Positions 1 through 8,582 of a stretch of 45,483 bases of DNA are shown piece by piece. The notes beneath the pieces were generated by a model. That model ran no database searches. It was given only the letters and a program-made list of their open reading frames with translations, and was not told the origin of the DNA. Both the position numbers and the translations under genes were made by a program. How positions within the stretch are numbered: the first letter of the stretch is position 1; each line of letters opens with the position of its first letter. Source of the DNA: Candidatus Rokuibacteriota bacterium (GTDB lineage: Bacteria > Methylomirabilota > Methylomirabilia > Rokubacteriales > CSP1-6); contig QHSL01000099.1 in NCBI GenBank assembly GCA_003220435.1, forward strand, positions 1 to 45,483, written 5' to 3'.

Positions 1-309
1 GGGCCGATGTACCTCGGCGTCCGCGCCGTCATCGTGAAGTCGTTCGCGCGCATCCACCGCTCGAACCTGATCAACTGGGGCGTCGTGCCCCTCGTCTTCG
101 ACGACCCGGCGTCGCTCGCCGCGATCGAGCGCGACGACCGCCTGCGCCTTCCCGGCCTGCGCGCGGCGCTCGCGGCCGGCGAGCGGGTGACGGTGGTGAA
201 CGAACGCACGGGAGCCCGCTTCACCGCGTCGTGCGTGCTGACGGCGCGCGAGCGCGACATCCTCCTCGCCGGCGGGCTCCTCGCGCACACACGCGGAGGC
301 CGATCATGA
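1..309 (+). CDS. Aconitase family protein, C-terminal swivel domain (5'-truncated by window edge)
   Basis: The reading frame is open from base 1 to a TGA at 307-309, so only about the last 102 residues are present. The stretch YLGVRAVIVKSFARIHRSNL is the hallmark of the aconitase swivel domain, including the substrate-contacting S-F-A-R-I-H segment. Aconitases interconvert citrate and isocitrate. AcnD-type members dehydrate 2-methylcitrate and are usually encoded beside prpF, which is the next gene here and overlaps this stop by 4 bp (ATGA at 306-309). The neighbour therefore suggests an AcnD-like methylcitrate role, but the catalytic [4Fe-4S] half lies outside the window, so ordinary aconitase cannot be excluded. 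Confidence 0.85.
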   Translation, partial: GPMYLGVRAVIVKSFARIHRSNLINWGVVPLVFDDPASLAAIERDDRLRLPGLRAALAAGERVTVVNERTGARFTASCVLTARERDILLAGGLLAHTRGGRS

Positions 310-1403
310 GCCAGCAGAAGATCCGCGCGGTCTACATGCGCGGCGGCACCAGCCGCTGCCTCGTCTTCCACCAGGGCGACCTTCCGCCGGCCGGCGCCGC
401 GCGCGACCGGGTGCTCTCGGTAGCGCTCGGCAGCCCCGATCCCTACGGTCGGCAACTCGACGGTCTCGGCGGCGGCATCTCGTCGCTATCGAAGGCGGTC
501 ATCATCGGCCCGCCGACCCTGCCGGGCGCCGACGTCGACTACACGTTCGCGCAGGTGGACATTCGATCGCCGGTCGTCGACTACAAGGGCAACTGCGGCA
601 ATTGTTCGTCAGCGGTCGGGCCCTTCGCGATCGACGAGCGGCTGGTCAAGGCGGCCGACGGCAAGGCGGTCGTGCGCATCCACAACACCAACACCAAGAA
701 GCTCATCGTGGCCCACGTCACGGTACGCGACGGCGACGCCGTCGTCGACGGCGACTTCGAGCTGGCCGGTGTTCCAGGCCGCGGGGCGCGGATCACGCTC
801 GACTTCCTCGAGCCGGGAGGCGCCGGCACCGGCCGGCTGCTGCCGACGGGCCACCCGCGCGAGGCGATCGACGGGGTCGAGGCCTCGCTGGTCGACGCCA
901 CCAACCCGATGGTCTTCGTCCGCGCCGAGGATCTCGGGCTCACCGGCACCGAGACGCCGCCGGAGATCGACGGCGACCGCGAGCTCTCCTCCCGGCTCGA
1001 GGCGATCCGCGTCGAGGCCGGCAAGCGCATGGGCATCCCCGGCAGTGCCGCGGTCCCCAAGATCGCGATGGTCGCGCCGCCCCTTCCATTCACCGCGCTC
1101 GACGGCGCGCACTACAAGGGTGACGCGGTCGACATCGTCGCGCGCGTGATCTCGATGGGCACCTGCCATCGCGCGTCCCCGCTGACCACCGCGATGTGCC
1201 TGGCCGTCGCCGCGCGCATCGACGGCACCGTGGTGCGCGAGTGCGCGGGCGACGCGGCAGGCGACCTGCGCCTGGGCCACCCCTCGGGCGTGCTGCCGAT
1301 CGACGCCGGCGTGAAGCTGCGCGACGGAGCGCCGTGGGCCGAGCGCGTCACCGTCTACCGGACGGCGCGCCGGCTCATGGAAGGCTTCGTTCGCATTCCG
1401 TGA
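306..1403 (+). CDS. prpF: PrpF-family protein (2-methylaconitate isomerase-like)
   Basis: This 365-residue protein is of the usual PrpF length. The start ATG at 306 overlaps the aconitase stop. It carries the RGGTSR motif near residue 12, the GLGGGISSLSK segment (Lys63) and KGNCGNCS (Cys97). The Lys63/Cys97 spacing of 34 matches the catalytic Lys73/Cys107 pair described for Shewanella PrpF. PrpF enables AcnD-dependent methylcitrate breakdown by isomerising the double bond of 2-methylaconitate. Family members also act on other 3-methylitaconate or aconitate-like acids, so the exact substrate is inferred from the aconitase neighbour. No methylcitrate synthase or lyase gene lies next to it; a citrate synthase homologue lies about 33 kb away. 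Confidence 0.85.
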   Translation: MSQQKIRAVYMRGGTSRCLVFHQGDLPPAGAARDRVLSVALGSPDPYGRQLDGLGGGISSLSKAVIIGPPTLPGADVDYTFAQVDIRSPVVDYKGNCGNCSSAVGPFAIDERLVKAADGKAVVRIHNTNTKKLIVAHVTVRDGDAVVDGDFELAGVPGRGARITLDFLEPGGAGTGRLLPTGHPREAIDGVEASLVDATNPMVFVRAEDLGLTGTETPPEIDGDRELSSRLEAIRVEAGKRMGIPGSAAVPKIAMVAPPLPFTALDGAHYKGDAVDIVARVISMGTCHRASPLTTAMCLAVAARIDGTVVRECAGDAAGDLRLGHPSGVLPIDAGVKLRDGAPWAERVTVYRTARRLMEGFVRIP

Positions 1404-1954
1404 GCCGGCTGTACCTGACGACCGCACGCGACGAGATCACGCGGCGCCGGGCGCTCGTGCCCAAGGGCCGCATCGTCGAGGCGTGGGTCGACCACCACGA
1501 CGCCAACGCCGTCTGGATCGGCGACGAAACGAAAACGCTGCTCGACGCGGCCGGCGACCCTTTCAAGGTCGACCTGTCCCTGCCGTCTGAGCGAGTGCCT
1601 GTCTACTACGGCCCGAAGGTGTGCGATCTCGAGTCGATGCCGCGCGAGGAGTCGCTCAAGGCGCGGGTGCTCTCGGCACACGGGATCGCCGTGGCCTGGA
1701 TCACGCTCGACCGCTTCGGGGAGCGCGCGTCCTACGAGCCGCAGTCGCCCACCGATCCGGTCTTCCACCTGCGGCGGGTCGGCGGCGGCGCTGGTCACAT
1801 CTGGCGGCTCTTCCAGACCCGGCGCGAAGCGATCGTCTACATGGCCGAGTCGTTCGGTCAGGACTCCGAGGGCGCCGAGTGGGCCCAGGCCCTCGACGTC
1901 ACCGACTTCCAAGACCTCGTGAAGCGCTTCGCCCGGACCGAGACCGCCCGGTGA
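1400..1954 (+). CDS. Conserved-looking hypothetical protein
   Basis: A 184-residue protein read from GTG 1400, which overlaps the prpF stop (GTGA). It overlaps the next gene in the same way. No family was recognised. It has no signal peptide or membrane segment and looks cytosolic, with scattered aromatic and acidic residues and a central glycine cluster (RVGGGAGHIW, about residues 133-142). The chained overlaps with prpF and the acyltransferase indicate co-translation in one operon. No function is proposed. Confidence 0.7.
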   Translation: MSRLYLTTARDEITRRRALVPKGRIVEAWVDHHDANAVWIGDETKTLLDAAGDPFKVDLSLPSERVPVYYGPKVCDLESMPREESLKARVLSAHGIAVAWITLDRFGERASYEPQSPTDPVFHLRRVGGGAGHIWRLFQTRREAIVYMAESFGQDSEGAEWAQALDVTDFQDLVKRFARTETAR

Positions 1955-3357
1955 GCGCCACACTCGCGACGGGCGCGCGCCCCGACACCCTGGACGGCTT
2001 CTATCGCGCGGTGCGCGCGATCGGGCGCTTCTGGCTCTGGTTCTTCTTCCGCTCGGTGGACGTGCGCCACCCCGAGCGCGTGCCGCTCGCCGGGCCCGTG
2101 CTCCTCTGCATCAACCACCCCAACAACTTCATCGACTCGCTGCTGGTGGGGGGCGCGCTCCAGCGCAAGGTCCACTACCTGGCCACCGCCGCGCTCTTCC
2201 GCAACGCGCTGATCGCGCGTTTCCTCCGGGCCTGCGGCGCGATCCCCGTCTACCGGCGGCAGGACGACCCGGACAAGATGGACCAGAACACCTCGACGTT
2301 CGAGGCGTGCTACAAGGCGTTCGCCGAGGGGCGGCTGATCGCGATCTACCCGGAGGGGACGACCCACGCCGAGGCGCGCGTGCAGCGGATCAAGACCGGC
2401 GCCGCGCGACTGGCGCTCGGCTGGGAGGCCCAGCACTCCGGAGAGCTCCGCCTGATCCCGGTCGGGCTCAACTTCGACGCGCGCAAGTCCTTTCGGGGCC
2501 GCGTGCTGGTCTCGTTCGGGTCCCCGGTGCCGGTCACGCTCTACCTCGACGCCTACCGGGCGGATCCCCAGAAAGCGGTCGCGGAGCTGACCAGCGCGAT
2601 CCAGTGGGGGATGGAGTCCGAGGTCGTTCACGTCGAGCGGATCGACGAGAGCCAGCTCGTCCGCGCCGTCCAGGACCTGTACCGCGCCGAGCTGGTCCGC
2701 GAGCTGAAGGAAGAGCGTGGCCTCGCCGAGCGCCAGATCGATCTGGTCCGCCTCTCGCGCGCGATCGTGGACTCGACCACCTACTTCAAGACGCACGACC
2801 CCGAGCGGGTCGAGCGGATCTGGCAGCGCATCCAGAGCTATCGCGCCCTGCTCGCCGAGTTCCACGTCAAGGACGAGGCGGTGCGCGCGCGGCTCGAGCG
2901 GCGACGCATGCGCCAGCGCATCCGGCGCGGCTGGGAGGCGATCGCCGGGTTCCCGTTCTTCGTCTACGGCGCGACGGTGAACTTCCTCCCGTACTGGGTC
3001 CCGCGCTGGCTGGCACGCCACATGTCGCGCAAGGAGACCGACTACGCGACGTGGCGGTTCATGGCCGGTATGGTCGCGTGCCCGCTCTTCTGGGGGCTCG
3101 AGACGTGGCTGGTCGCGCGGCTGGCCGGCGGCGCGGCGGCGCTGGTCTTCGCGCTTTCGCTCCCACTCTCCGGCGTCATCGCGTATCGCTACTGGGTCGG
3201 CGCCGGGCGCCTGCGAAGCCGCCTGCGCTTCGGCGCGCTCTCGCTCACCCGCGAGCAGGCGGCCCGCCGGCTGATCGCCGAGCGCCAGGAGCTGATCACC
3301 GAGCTCGAGCGCGCCAAGAACGACTACCTCAGCGCGACCAAGGGGAGCTCCTTTTGA
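1951..3357 (+). CDS. PlsC-type 1-acylglycerol-3-phosphate acyltransferase-like protein
   Basis: A 468-residue membrane-associated acyltransferase starting at GTG 1951 (GTGA overlap). The catalytic block is NHPNNFID (His56-x5-Asp62), the one-residue-longer variant of the H-x4-D motif seen in a PlsC subfamily. The acyl-acceptor motif YPEGT sits at residues 133-137. The family transfers acyl chains to lysophosphatidate or similar lysolipids. It is longer than standard PlsC (about 240 residues): the second half is a charged helical region followed by hydrophobic segments around residues 330-350 and 370-410 that probably anchor it in the membrane. Its place in an operon with aconitase and PrpF is not explained by lipid synthesis alone. 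Confidence 0.8.
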   Translation: MSATLATGARPDTLDGFYRAVRAIGRFWLWFFFRSVDVRHPERVPLAGPVLLCINHPNNFIDSLLVGGALQRKVHYLATAALFRNALIARFLRACGAIPVYRRQDDPDKMDQNTSTFEACYKAFAEGRLIAIYPEGTTHAEARVQRIKTGAARLALGWEAQHSGELRLIPVGLNFDARKSFRGRVLVSFGSPVPVTLYLDAYRADPQKAVAELTSAIQWGMESEVVHVERIDESQLVRAVQDLYRAELVRELKEERGLAERQIDLVRLSRAIVDSTTYFKTHDPERVERIWQRIQSYRALLAEFHVKDEAVRARLERRRMRQRIRRGWEAIAGFPFFVYGATVNFLPYWVPRWLARHMSRKETDYATWRFMAGMVACPLFWGLETWLVARLAGGAAALVFALSLPLSGVIAYRYWVGAGRLRSRLRFGALSLTREQAARRLIAERQELITELERAKNDYLSATKGSSF

Positions 3358-4379
3358 GCGTTCACCTGCTGGAGGAGATGTCCTCGCCGGCGCTCGACGC
3401 GCTCGACCGCGCGCGCACCGCCGTGATCCTGACCGTGAGCCCGCTCGAGGAGCACGGACCGCACCTGCCGGTCGGCGTCGACGCGATCGCCGCCCGCTAC
3501 TTCGCCGAGACGCTCGGCAAGCGGCTGGCCGGCGCGCGGCCGGACTGGAGCGTGCTGCTCGCGCCCACGCTGCACATTGGCTCGTTCACGTTCGAGGCTG
3601 CGGGCACCGTGAGCGTGCGGCAGCGCGTCGTGCGCGACACGCTCGTGGACTACGGCGGCTCGCTGGCGCGCGCCGGGTTCCGCTACATCTTGATCGCCAA
3701 CGGCCACGGCGGGCCCGGTCACCTCACCGCGCTCGAGGAGGCCGCGGCGATCGTCTCGCGCCGGCATCGCGTGACGATGGCGTCGTTCACCGGCCACCTC
3801 GCCTGGCAGTTCCTGCGCGGCCGGTATCTCGAGAAGATCGAGGCGGCGCTCGGGCGGCCGCTCAGCGACGACGAGCGCACGGCGTTCGCCGAGGACGCGC
3901 ACGGCGGCTGGTGGGAGACCTCGCTGATGCTGCTGCTCCGGCCGGACCTCGTCGATGACTCCTACCGGACGCTGCCGCCGGCGCGGTACTCGCTGGCCGA
4001 CCGCGTCGTGCCCAACTACCCGCTGCGGAACGGCGGCCGCGGCTACGTCGGCCATCCCGCGCTGGCCGATCCGGCGTTCGCGACCGCGGCGACCGATGTG
4101 CTGATGGCGGAGACGATGGAGCTGGTCGAGGGACTGCTGGACGGGAGCATCCGGCCCGACGAGCGCCGCTCGCCCTTCTTCCCCTTCTTCCGGACGGGCT
4201 TCTGGCCCGTGGCGCTCGGGGCGACCGCGGGTCTGGCGCTCGGGGCCGTCACGTACCTCACCCTCGCCGCTTTCGGGCGCGGCAGTACGCGCCGCGGGCC
4301 GTCGCGGGGCTGGGGCCCCGCCGGCCGAGGTGTGCCGACAATCGATCCGGACGGTCGCGGTGGCGATCACCGAGCTTGA
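3354..4379 (+). CDS. Creatininase-family amidohydrolase with C-terminal membrane segment
   Basis: 341 residues if read from TTG 3354, which overlaps the previous stop (TTGA). ATG 3378 is an alternative start. Metal ligands of the creatininase fold are visible: E33-H34 and D43 in LEEHGPHLPVGVD, NGHGG at 116-120, and H183/E188 in DAHGGWWETS. Family members hydrolyse creatinine, formamidopyrimidine-like amides or act in peptide-derived redox cofactor maturation (MftE), so the substrate is open. A hydrophobic stretch at about 282-307 follows the catalytic domain and is unusual for the family, suggesting a tail anchor. The last 30 codons run through a GC-rich hairpin repeat (4287-4329) and overlap the next gene. 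Confidence 0.8.
   Translation: MSVHLLEEMSSPALDALDRARTAVILTVSPLEEHGPHLPVGVDAIAARYFAETLGKRLAGARPDWSVLLAPTLHIGSFTFEAAGTVSVRQRVVRDTLVDYGGSLARAGFRYILIANGHGGPGHLTALEEAAAIVSRRHRVTMASFTGHLAWQFLRGRYLEKIEAALGRPLSDDERTAFAEDAHGGWWETSLMLLLRPDLVDDSYRTLPPARYSLADRVVPNYPLRNGGRGYVGHPALADPAFATAATDVLMAETMELVEGLLDGSIRPDERRSPFFPFFRTGFWPVALGATAGLALGAVTYLTLAAFGRGSTRRGPSRGWGPAGRGVPTIDPDGRGGDHRA
4287..4329. repeat. REP-like hairpin repeat, copy 1
   Basis: A 43-nt sequence found again at 12785-12827 with 40 of 43 identical bases. It folds as GGCCG, a two-base bulge (TC), GCGGGGC, a four-base loop (TGGG), then GCCCCGC and CGGCC: 12 pairs with a one-sided bulge, 4297-4326. Both copies cover the last codons of one gene and lie just before the next start, and they are read in different frames. 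The conserved unit is therefore the DNA or RNA structure rather than a peptide. Confidence 0.75.
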
Positions 4380-5106
4380 GGCGAAGGACGGCGTCGCCTG
4401 GCTCCGGCTCAACCGGCCGGAGGCCCTCAACGCGCTGAACCGCGAGCTGACGCAGGCGCTCGAGGAGGCGCTCGAGCGTGTCGCGGCCATGGACGACGTG
4501 CGCGTCCTCGTCGTCGCGGCCCGCGGGCGTGCCTTCTGCGCCGGCAACGACATCAAGGAGATGCAGACGATAACGGGCGACGAGGCCGAGGCGCTCGCCC
4601 GGCGCCACGCGGCGCTCGTGCACCGGTTCTCCACGCTGCCTCAAGTCACCGTCGCCGCCGTCGATGGCTTCGCACTCGGCGGCGGTCTGATGCTCGCGGT
4701 CGCTCAGGATCTGCGGGTCGCCTCCGACCGGGCGAGGTTCGGGCTCCCCGAGGTCACGCTCGGCTTCAACCCGGGCTACGGCATCGCGCGCCTGCTCGAC
4801 GTCGTGTCCGGCGGCCACGCGCGCGACCTGCTGCTCACCGGTCGGACGATTCACGCGACAGAGGCGCTGCGGATGGGACTCGTCAATCGCGTCGTCGCGC
4901 CGCCGACCCTCGAGGCGAGCGTCGCCACGTTCGCGGCGCAGATCGCACGCTCGCCGCGCGGCGGTCTGGCGGCGACGAAGGAGATCGTGGCGGCGATCCG
5001 AGTCGGGGCGCGCGGGCGGGAGGCCGAAGGCTACGGCGCGGCGCTCAGGACAAGCGCCGAGGCGAGAGAGCGGATCCGGGAGTTCGCCAGCCGGCGAAAG
5101 CGCTAG
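4360..5106 (+). CDS. Enoyl-CoA hydratase/isomerase family protein
   Basis: 248 residues from GTG 4360 (GTG 4330 would add ten residues). Crotonase-fold signatures are RLNRPEALNALN near the N-terminus, the oxyanion-hole segment FCAGND and GFALGGG. Classical hydratases use two glutamates. Here the second is present in LPEVTLGFNPGYG, but the first, normally in GGGCEL, is replaced by GGGLML. One-Glu members include enoyl-CoA isomerases and other crotonase reactions, so simple hydration is less likely. The gene overlaps the creatininase tail by 20 bp and appears to be the last of the plus-strand operon. Confidence 0.82.
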   Translation: MAITELEAKDGVAWLRLNRPEALNALNRELTQALEEALERVAAMDDVRVLVVAARGRAFCAGNDIKEMQTITGDEAEALARRHAALVHRFSTLPQVTVAAVDGFALGGGLMLAVAQDLRVASDRARFGLPEVTLGFNPGYGIARLLDVVSGGHARDLLLTGRTIHATEALRMGLVNRVVAPPTLEASVATFAAQIARSPRGGLAATKEIVAAIRVGARGREAEGYGAALRTSAEARERIREFASRRKR

Positions 5107-5112
5107 CGACGG

Positions 5113-7350
5113 CTACTGCCGGCGGCGCAGCATGTCCTGGTCGGCCTCGCGCAGCATATCTTCCGCCGTCTCGGGCGGCGCCTGTGCGTAGACGATCCCG
5201 ACGTTGCACCGGATCGGGACCGGGATCCCGCGCTTGATAGAGAGCGCGGCGATCCGCTCGAGGACGCGGTTGACCACCGTATCGGCGTCGCCGCCGCCGG
5301 CGTCCGGGAGGAACACGACGAACTCGTCGCCACCATGGCGGCCGATCAGGTCGGTCGTCCGCGTGGCCTCGATGAGGGCGTCGGCGACCGTCCGGAGCAC
5401 GTCGTCCCCCACGCCGTAGCCGAGGCGGTCGTTGATCGCCCGGAGCTGGACGACGTCGAGGACCAGCAGGAGCGCGCCCGTCTTCCGCCGGCGCGCGATC
5501 GCGGCCAGGCGACGGTATTGGTCGTGGAACGCGCGGCGGCCCGCCAGGCCCGTGACCGGATCCGGCGCGTAGCGCGACAACCGGCGGTCGGTCTCGTACA
5601 GGCGCCCGGCGAGCGTCCGGAGCAGGGACACCGCCAGCTCGGTCGAGTTCTGGAGCACCTTCAGGAACTCGGTCTGGTGGAGCATGAGGCAGTGCGTGCG
5701 CTCGACCGCGACGACCGTCGCGGACCGTGGCTGGTTCCGGAGCACCCCGAGCTCGCCGATGATCTGGCCCTCGCCCAGCTCGCCCACGATCAGCTCCAGC
5801 GACGAGTCGGGCGCGACCTCGAGGACGCGGACGCGTCCGGAGAGGATCACGAAGAGCCGATCGGGCAGCTCGTTCTCGCGGACCAGCACGTGACCGGGCG
5901 CGAAGCTCTGCTCGGCCGCGCTGTCGAGGAGCAGATCGCGCTGCTCGGTCGTGAGGTGGCGGAAGAGCGGGACGGTGGCCAGGAGGTTCGCGCACCGGGC
6001 TCGGCTGTCGGTCGCGCTGCGGACGGGCCCCTGCATGACCGTCGCCCGTTCCGTCGGATCGAAGACCATCAGCGTGCGGGCGAGCCAGGCGCGAACGCGG
6101 GCGCGGAGCATCGGCGGGCTGAACGGCTTGGCCAGATAGTCGGTCGACGACGCTTCACCCCGATACACCGCGTCGGACGGGATCGTGCTGTCGGCGAGGA
6201 CGACGATCGGCAGGTTCCGCCGGCCAAGACGCTCCCGCAGCGTCGTGAGCGCCGCATCGCCGTCGCCGTCGAGGAGCTCGCGGTCGATGATCGCGATGTC
6301 GGGCAGGAGGTCGTCGCCGCGCGCCAGCGCCGCGCGCATGTCGGACTGGCGCAGGAACTGGAGCCCGTCCTCGCCGAGGATCTCCTCGATCTCGTTCTCG
6401 TTCGAGCTAATCACCAGCACGCGGCCGCCGGCGATCTGCCGGTGGTTCAGCGCGGATGCCTCGGCCACGTCGGGCTCGACGCTGCTGCCGCCGAGCACCT
6501 GCAGCTCCAGTCCTTCCCGGGCGGCGAGAACGTCCAGCGCCTGGCCTCGACGGATGACCTGGGCGCGCGCCGCGGTTTCCATCTGCTCCAGGATCGTGTC
6601 GTCGTGCGCCGGGTCGTGATGGAACAGCACCAGGCGCTCCACGCCGGCGGCGAGGGCGACGTCGACGGCGTACTCGAGGCTGCTGTGACCCCAGCCGACC
6701 TTGTCGCGATACTCGTCGACGGTGTACTGCGCGTCGTGGATGACGAGGTTCGCGCCTTTCAGGAACGCGATGTGCCGCTCGTCGCCGGGGTGCTGGGAGA
6801 CCCGGCCGGGCGCGCTCCAGAACGGCTCGTGGTCGGTGGCATAGGCGATGGTCGCGCCGTCGCTGGTCATGCGGTAGGCGACGGTGGGCGCGGTGTGATT
6901 CAGGTACTGCGTCTCGACGAGCACGTCGCCGACGCGAAAGAAGCCCTCGTCGAGCTCGGTGAAGTGGATCCGCGAGCGCAAGTCGCGCAGCTTCACCGGG
7001 AAGTACGCGTACTCCATCTGGCCCGCCATCGCCTCCTCGAGACCGCGCTGGAAGCCCATCGGAGCGTAGATGTTCAACTCGGATCCCGGCAGGAACGCGG
7101 GCACGAAGAAGGGAAAGCCCTGGATGTGGTCCCAGTGCGTGTGGCCGATGAAGAGATGGAGGCGCATCGGCTGGGGGACCGTCTCCGCGAGGTGCATTCC
7201 GAGCTCGCGGGCGCCGGTGCCGCAGTCGAGGATGATCACGGTGCCGTCGGAGGCGCGCACCTCCACGCACGAGGTGTTCCCCCCGTAGCGCGCGGTGTGC
7301 GGCCCCGGCGCGGCGATCGATCCACGGGTACCCCAAAAGCGTACGTACAT
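5113..7350 (-). CDS. Multidomain signalling protein: MBL hydrolase, receiver, cNMP-binding, GGDEF
   Basis: 745 residues from ATG 7350. Domain order: metallo-beta-lactamase fold, about 1-285, with the zinc motif H70-T-H72-W-D74-H75 and the N-terminal FWGTRGS signature; receiver-like domain, about 309-425, with candidate phospho-acceptor Asp356 and Lys408; cNMP-binding beta-roll, about 462-580, with the G-E-L phosphate-binding cassette near 532; and a GGDEF domain, about 598-745, with intact GGDEF at 673-677 and the inhibitory-site RxxD at 664-667. It can plausibly make cyclic-di-GMP while sensing a cyclic nucleotide and phosphorylation. The MBL part could hydrolyse a phosphodiester or another small ligand. 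There is no membrane segment, so it is probably cytosolic. The gene is single and divergent from 7412. Confidence 0.9.
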   Translation of the reverse strand: MYVRFWGTRGSIAAPGPHTARYGGNTSCVEVRASDGTVIILDCGTGARELGMHLAETVPQPMRLHLFIGHTHWDHIQGFPFFVPAFLPGSELNIYAPMGFQRGLEEAMAGQMEYAYFPVKLRDLRSRIHFTELDEGFFRVGDVLVETQYLNHTAPTVAYRMTSDGATIAYATDHEPFWSAPGRVSQHPGDERHIAFLKGANLVIHDAQYTVDEYRDKVGWGHSSLEYAVDVALAAGVERLVLFHHDPAHDDTILEQMETAARAQVIRRGQALDVLAAREGLELQVLGGSSVEPDVAEASALNHRQIAGGRVLVISSNENEIEEILGEDGLQFLRQSDMRAALARGDDLLPDIAIIDRELLDGDGDAALTTLRERLGRRNLPIVVLADSTIPSDAVYRGEASSTDYLAKPFSPPMLRARVRAWLARTLMVFDPTERATVMQGPVRSATDSRARCANLLATVPLFRHLTTEQRDLLLDSAAEQSFAPGHVLVRENELPDRLFVILSGRVRVLEVAPDSSLELIVGELGEGQIIGELGVLRNQPRSATVVAVERTHCLMLHQTEFLKVLQNSTELAVSLLRTLAGRLYETDRRLSRYAPDPVTGLAGRRAFHDQYRRLAAIARRRKTGALLLVLDVVQLRAINDRLGYGVGDDVLRTVADALIEATRTTDLIGRHGGDEFVVFLPDAGGGDADTVVNRVLERIAALSIKRGIPVPIRCNVGIVYAQAPPETAEDMLREADQDMLRRRQ

Positions 7351-7362
7351 AGCTGTTTCTCT

Positions 7363-7401
7363 ATCATAGCGCGCACCCACCGCCGTCTTTCTGGATACAA
7401 T
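7363..7401. promoter_or_regulatory. Divergent promoter region with two -10-like hexamers
   Basis: The 61 bp between divergent starts contain TATGAT on the minus strand (7368-7363, 12 bp before the GGDEF-protein ATG) and TACAAT on the plus strand (7396-7401, 10 bp before the acyl-CoA dehydrogenase ATG). No convincing -35 box was found for either. Neither gene has a clear Shine-Dalgarno sequence and the implied leaders are only a few bases long. Confidence 0.5.
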
Positions 7402-7411
7402 TCCGGACACG

Positions 7412-8569
7412 ATGGGTAGCCAGGCTGTCTTTTCGGACGAGCACGAGCACCTGCGAAGCGCGATCCGGGCATTCGTCGAGAAGGAGGTGGCGCCTCGGGT
7501 CGCCGCCTGGGAGGCGGCGGGGCAGATCCCACGCACCTTCTGGCGCCGGCTCGGCGAACTCGGGTTCCTCGGGCTCGATTTTCCCGTGGAGTACGGCGGC
7601 TCGGGCGGAGACTTCCTGTCGAGCGTCGTGCTCGGCGAGGAGATGGCGCGGTGCCGGTCTGGCGGGGTCGCCTTCAGCGTGCTCGTCCACACCGACATGT
7701 CCTCGCCGTGGCTCGTCCGCTACGGCACCGAGGCGCAGAAGCGGACATACCTTCCGCGAGTGTTGAGCGGCGAGACGGTCTGCGCGCTCGCGATCACCGA
7801 GCCGGGCACCGGGTCCGACATGGCCGCGCTGGCCACACGCGCCGAGCGGCACGGCGATCACTACGTGCTCACCGGCCGGAAGATCTTCATCACCAACGGC
7901 GTCCACGGCGACCTCTACTTCGTCGCCGCCCGCACCGGCCCGTCCACGCCCGCCCGCCGCCACGACGGCCTCTCGATGTTCCTGGTCGAGCGCGGACTTC
8001 CCGGATTCGAGGTGAGCCGTACCCTCGACAAGATGGGCATGCGCGCCTCCGACACCGCCGAGCTCGCCTTCGACGGGTGCCCCGTCCCGGCCGAGAGCCT
8101 GCTGGGCGTCGAGGGCCGCGGCTTCCAGCAGCTCGCGGCCGGGCTCCAGCGTGAGCGGACGATGGCGGCGGTGTTGGCGCTCTCGGGCGCGACGCAGGCG
8201 CTCGAGGACACGATCGCGTATCTGCGCGAGCGCAGGGCGTTCGGCGAGCCGCTGGCGGCGCGCCAGGTGCTGCGCCATCGCGTCGCCGAGCTCGCGACCG
8301 ACCTCGAGGCGGCCCGGCAGCTCGTCTATCACGCCGCTCGGCTCCACGCCGCCGGCGAGGAGTGCGTGCGGGAGGTCTCGATGGCCAAGCTCCTGGCCAC
8401 CGAAGTCGCGAACCGGGTCGCCTACCACGCGGTGCAGCTCCACGGGGGCTACGGCTACATGCGCGAGTTCCCGGTCGAGGGCTTCTTCCGAGACGTGCGC
8501 CTGTGGACGATCGCCTCCGGCACGTCGGAGATCATGCGCGAGATCATTGCCAAGCGGTTGCCCCTCTGA
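7412..8569 (+). CDS. Acyl-CoA dehydrogenase
   Basis: 385 residues, standard length for the family. FAD-linked acyl-CoA dehydrogenases introduce a trans-2 double bond into acyl-CoA esters and pass electrons to ETF. Visible landmarks are ITEPGTGSDM (substrate/flavin loop), GRKIFITNG, and the C-terminal ASGTSEIMREIIAKR. The usual catalytic Glu before GTSEI is replaced by Ser. As in isovaleryl-CoA dehydrogenases, the likely base is the Glu in the helix reading LQRERTMAA, so a branched-chain substrate is plausible. It leads the operon of MetE-like protein 1 and a Liv importer, suggesting that it oxidises the CoA ester of what that system imports. Confidence 0.9.
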   Translation: MGSQAVFSDEHEHLRSAIRAFVEKEVAPRVAAWEAAGQIPRTFWRRLGELGFLGLDFPVEYGGSGGDFLSSVVLGEEMARCRSGGVAFSVLVHTDMSSPWLVRYGTEAQKRTYLPRVLSGETVCALAITEPGTGSDMAALATRAERHGDHYVLTGRKIFITNGVHGDLYFVAARTGPSTPARRHDGLSMFLVERGLPGFEVSRTLDKMGMRASDTAELAFDGCPVPAESLLGVEGRGFQQLAAGLQRERTMAAVLALSGATQALEDTIAYLRERRAFGEPLAARQVLRHRVAELATDLEAARQLVYHAARLHAAGEECVREVSMAKLLATEVANRVAYHAVQLHGGYGYMREFPVEGFFRDVRLWTIASGTSEIMREIIAKRLPL

Positions 8570-8582
8570 TAAAGAACTGCCG

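Noticed and set aside
5335-7419. Long plus-strand open frame antisense to the GGDEF protein
   Set aside because: It is a GC-driven shadow frame without any domain signature; the minus-strand frame carries four recognisable domains.
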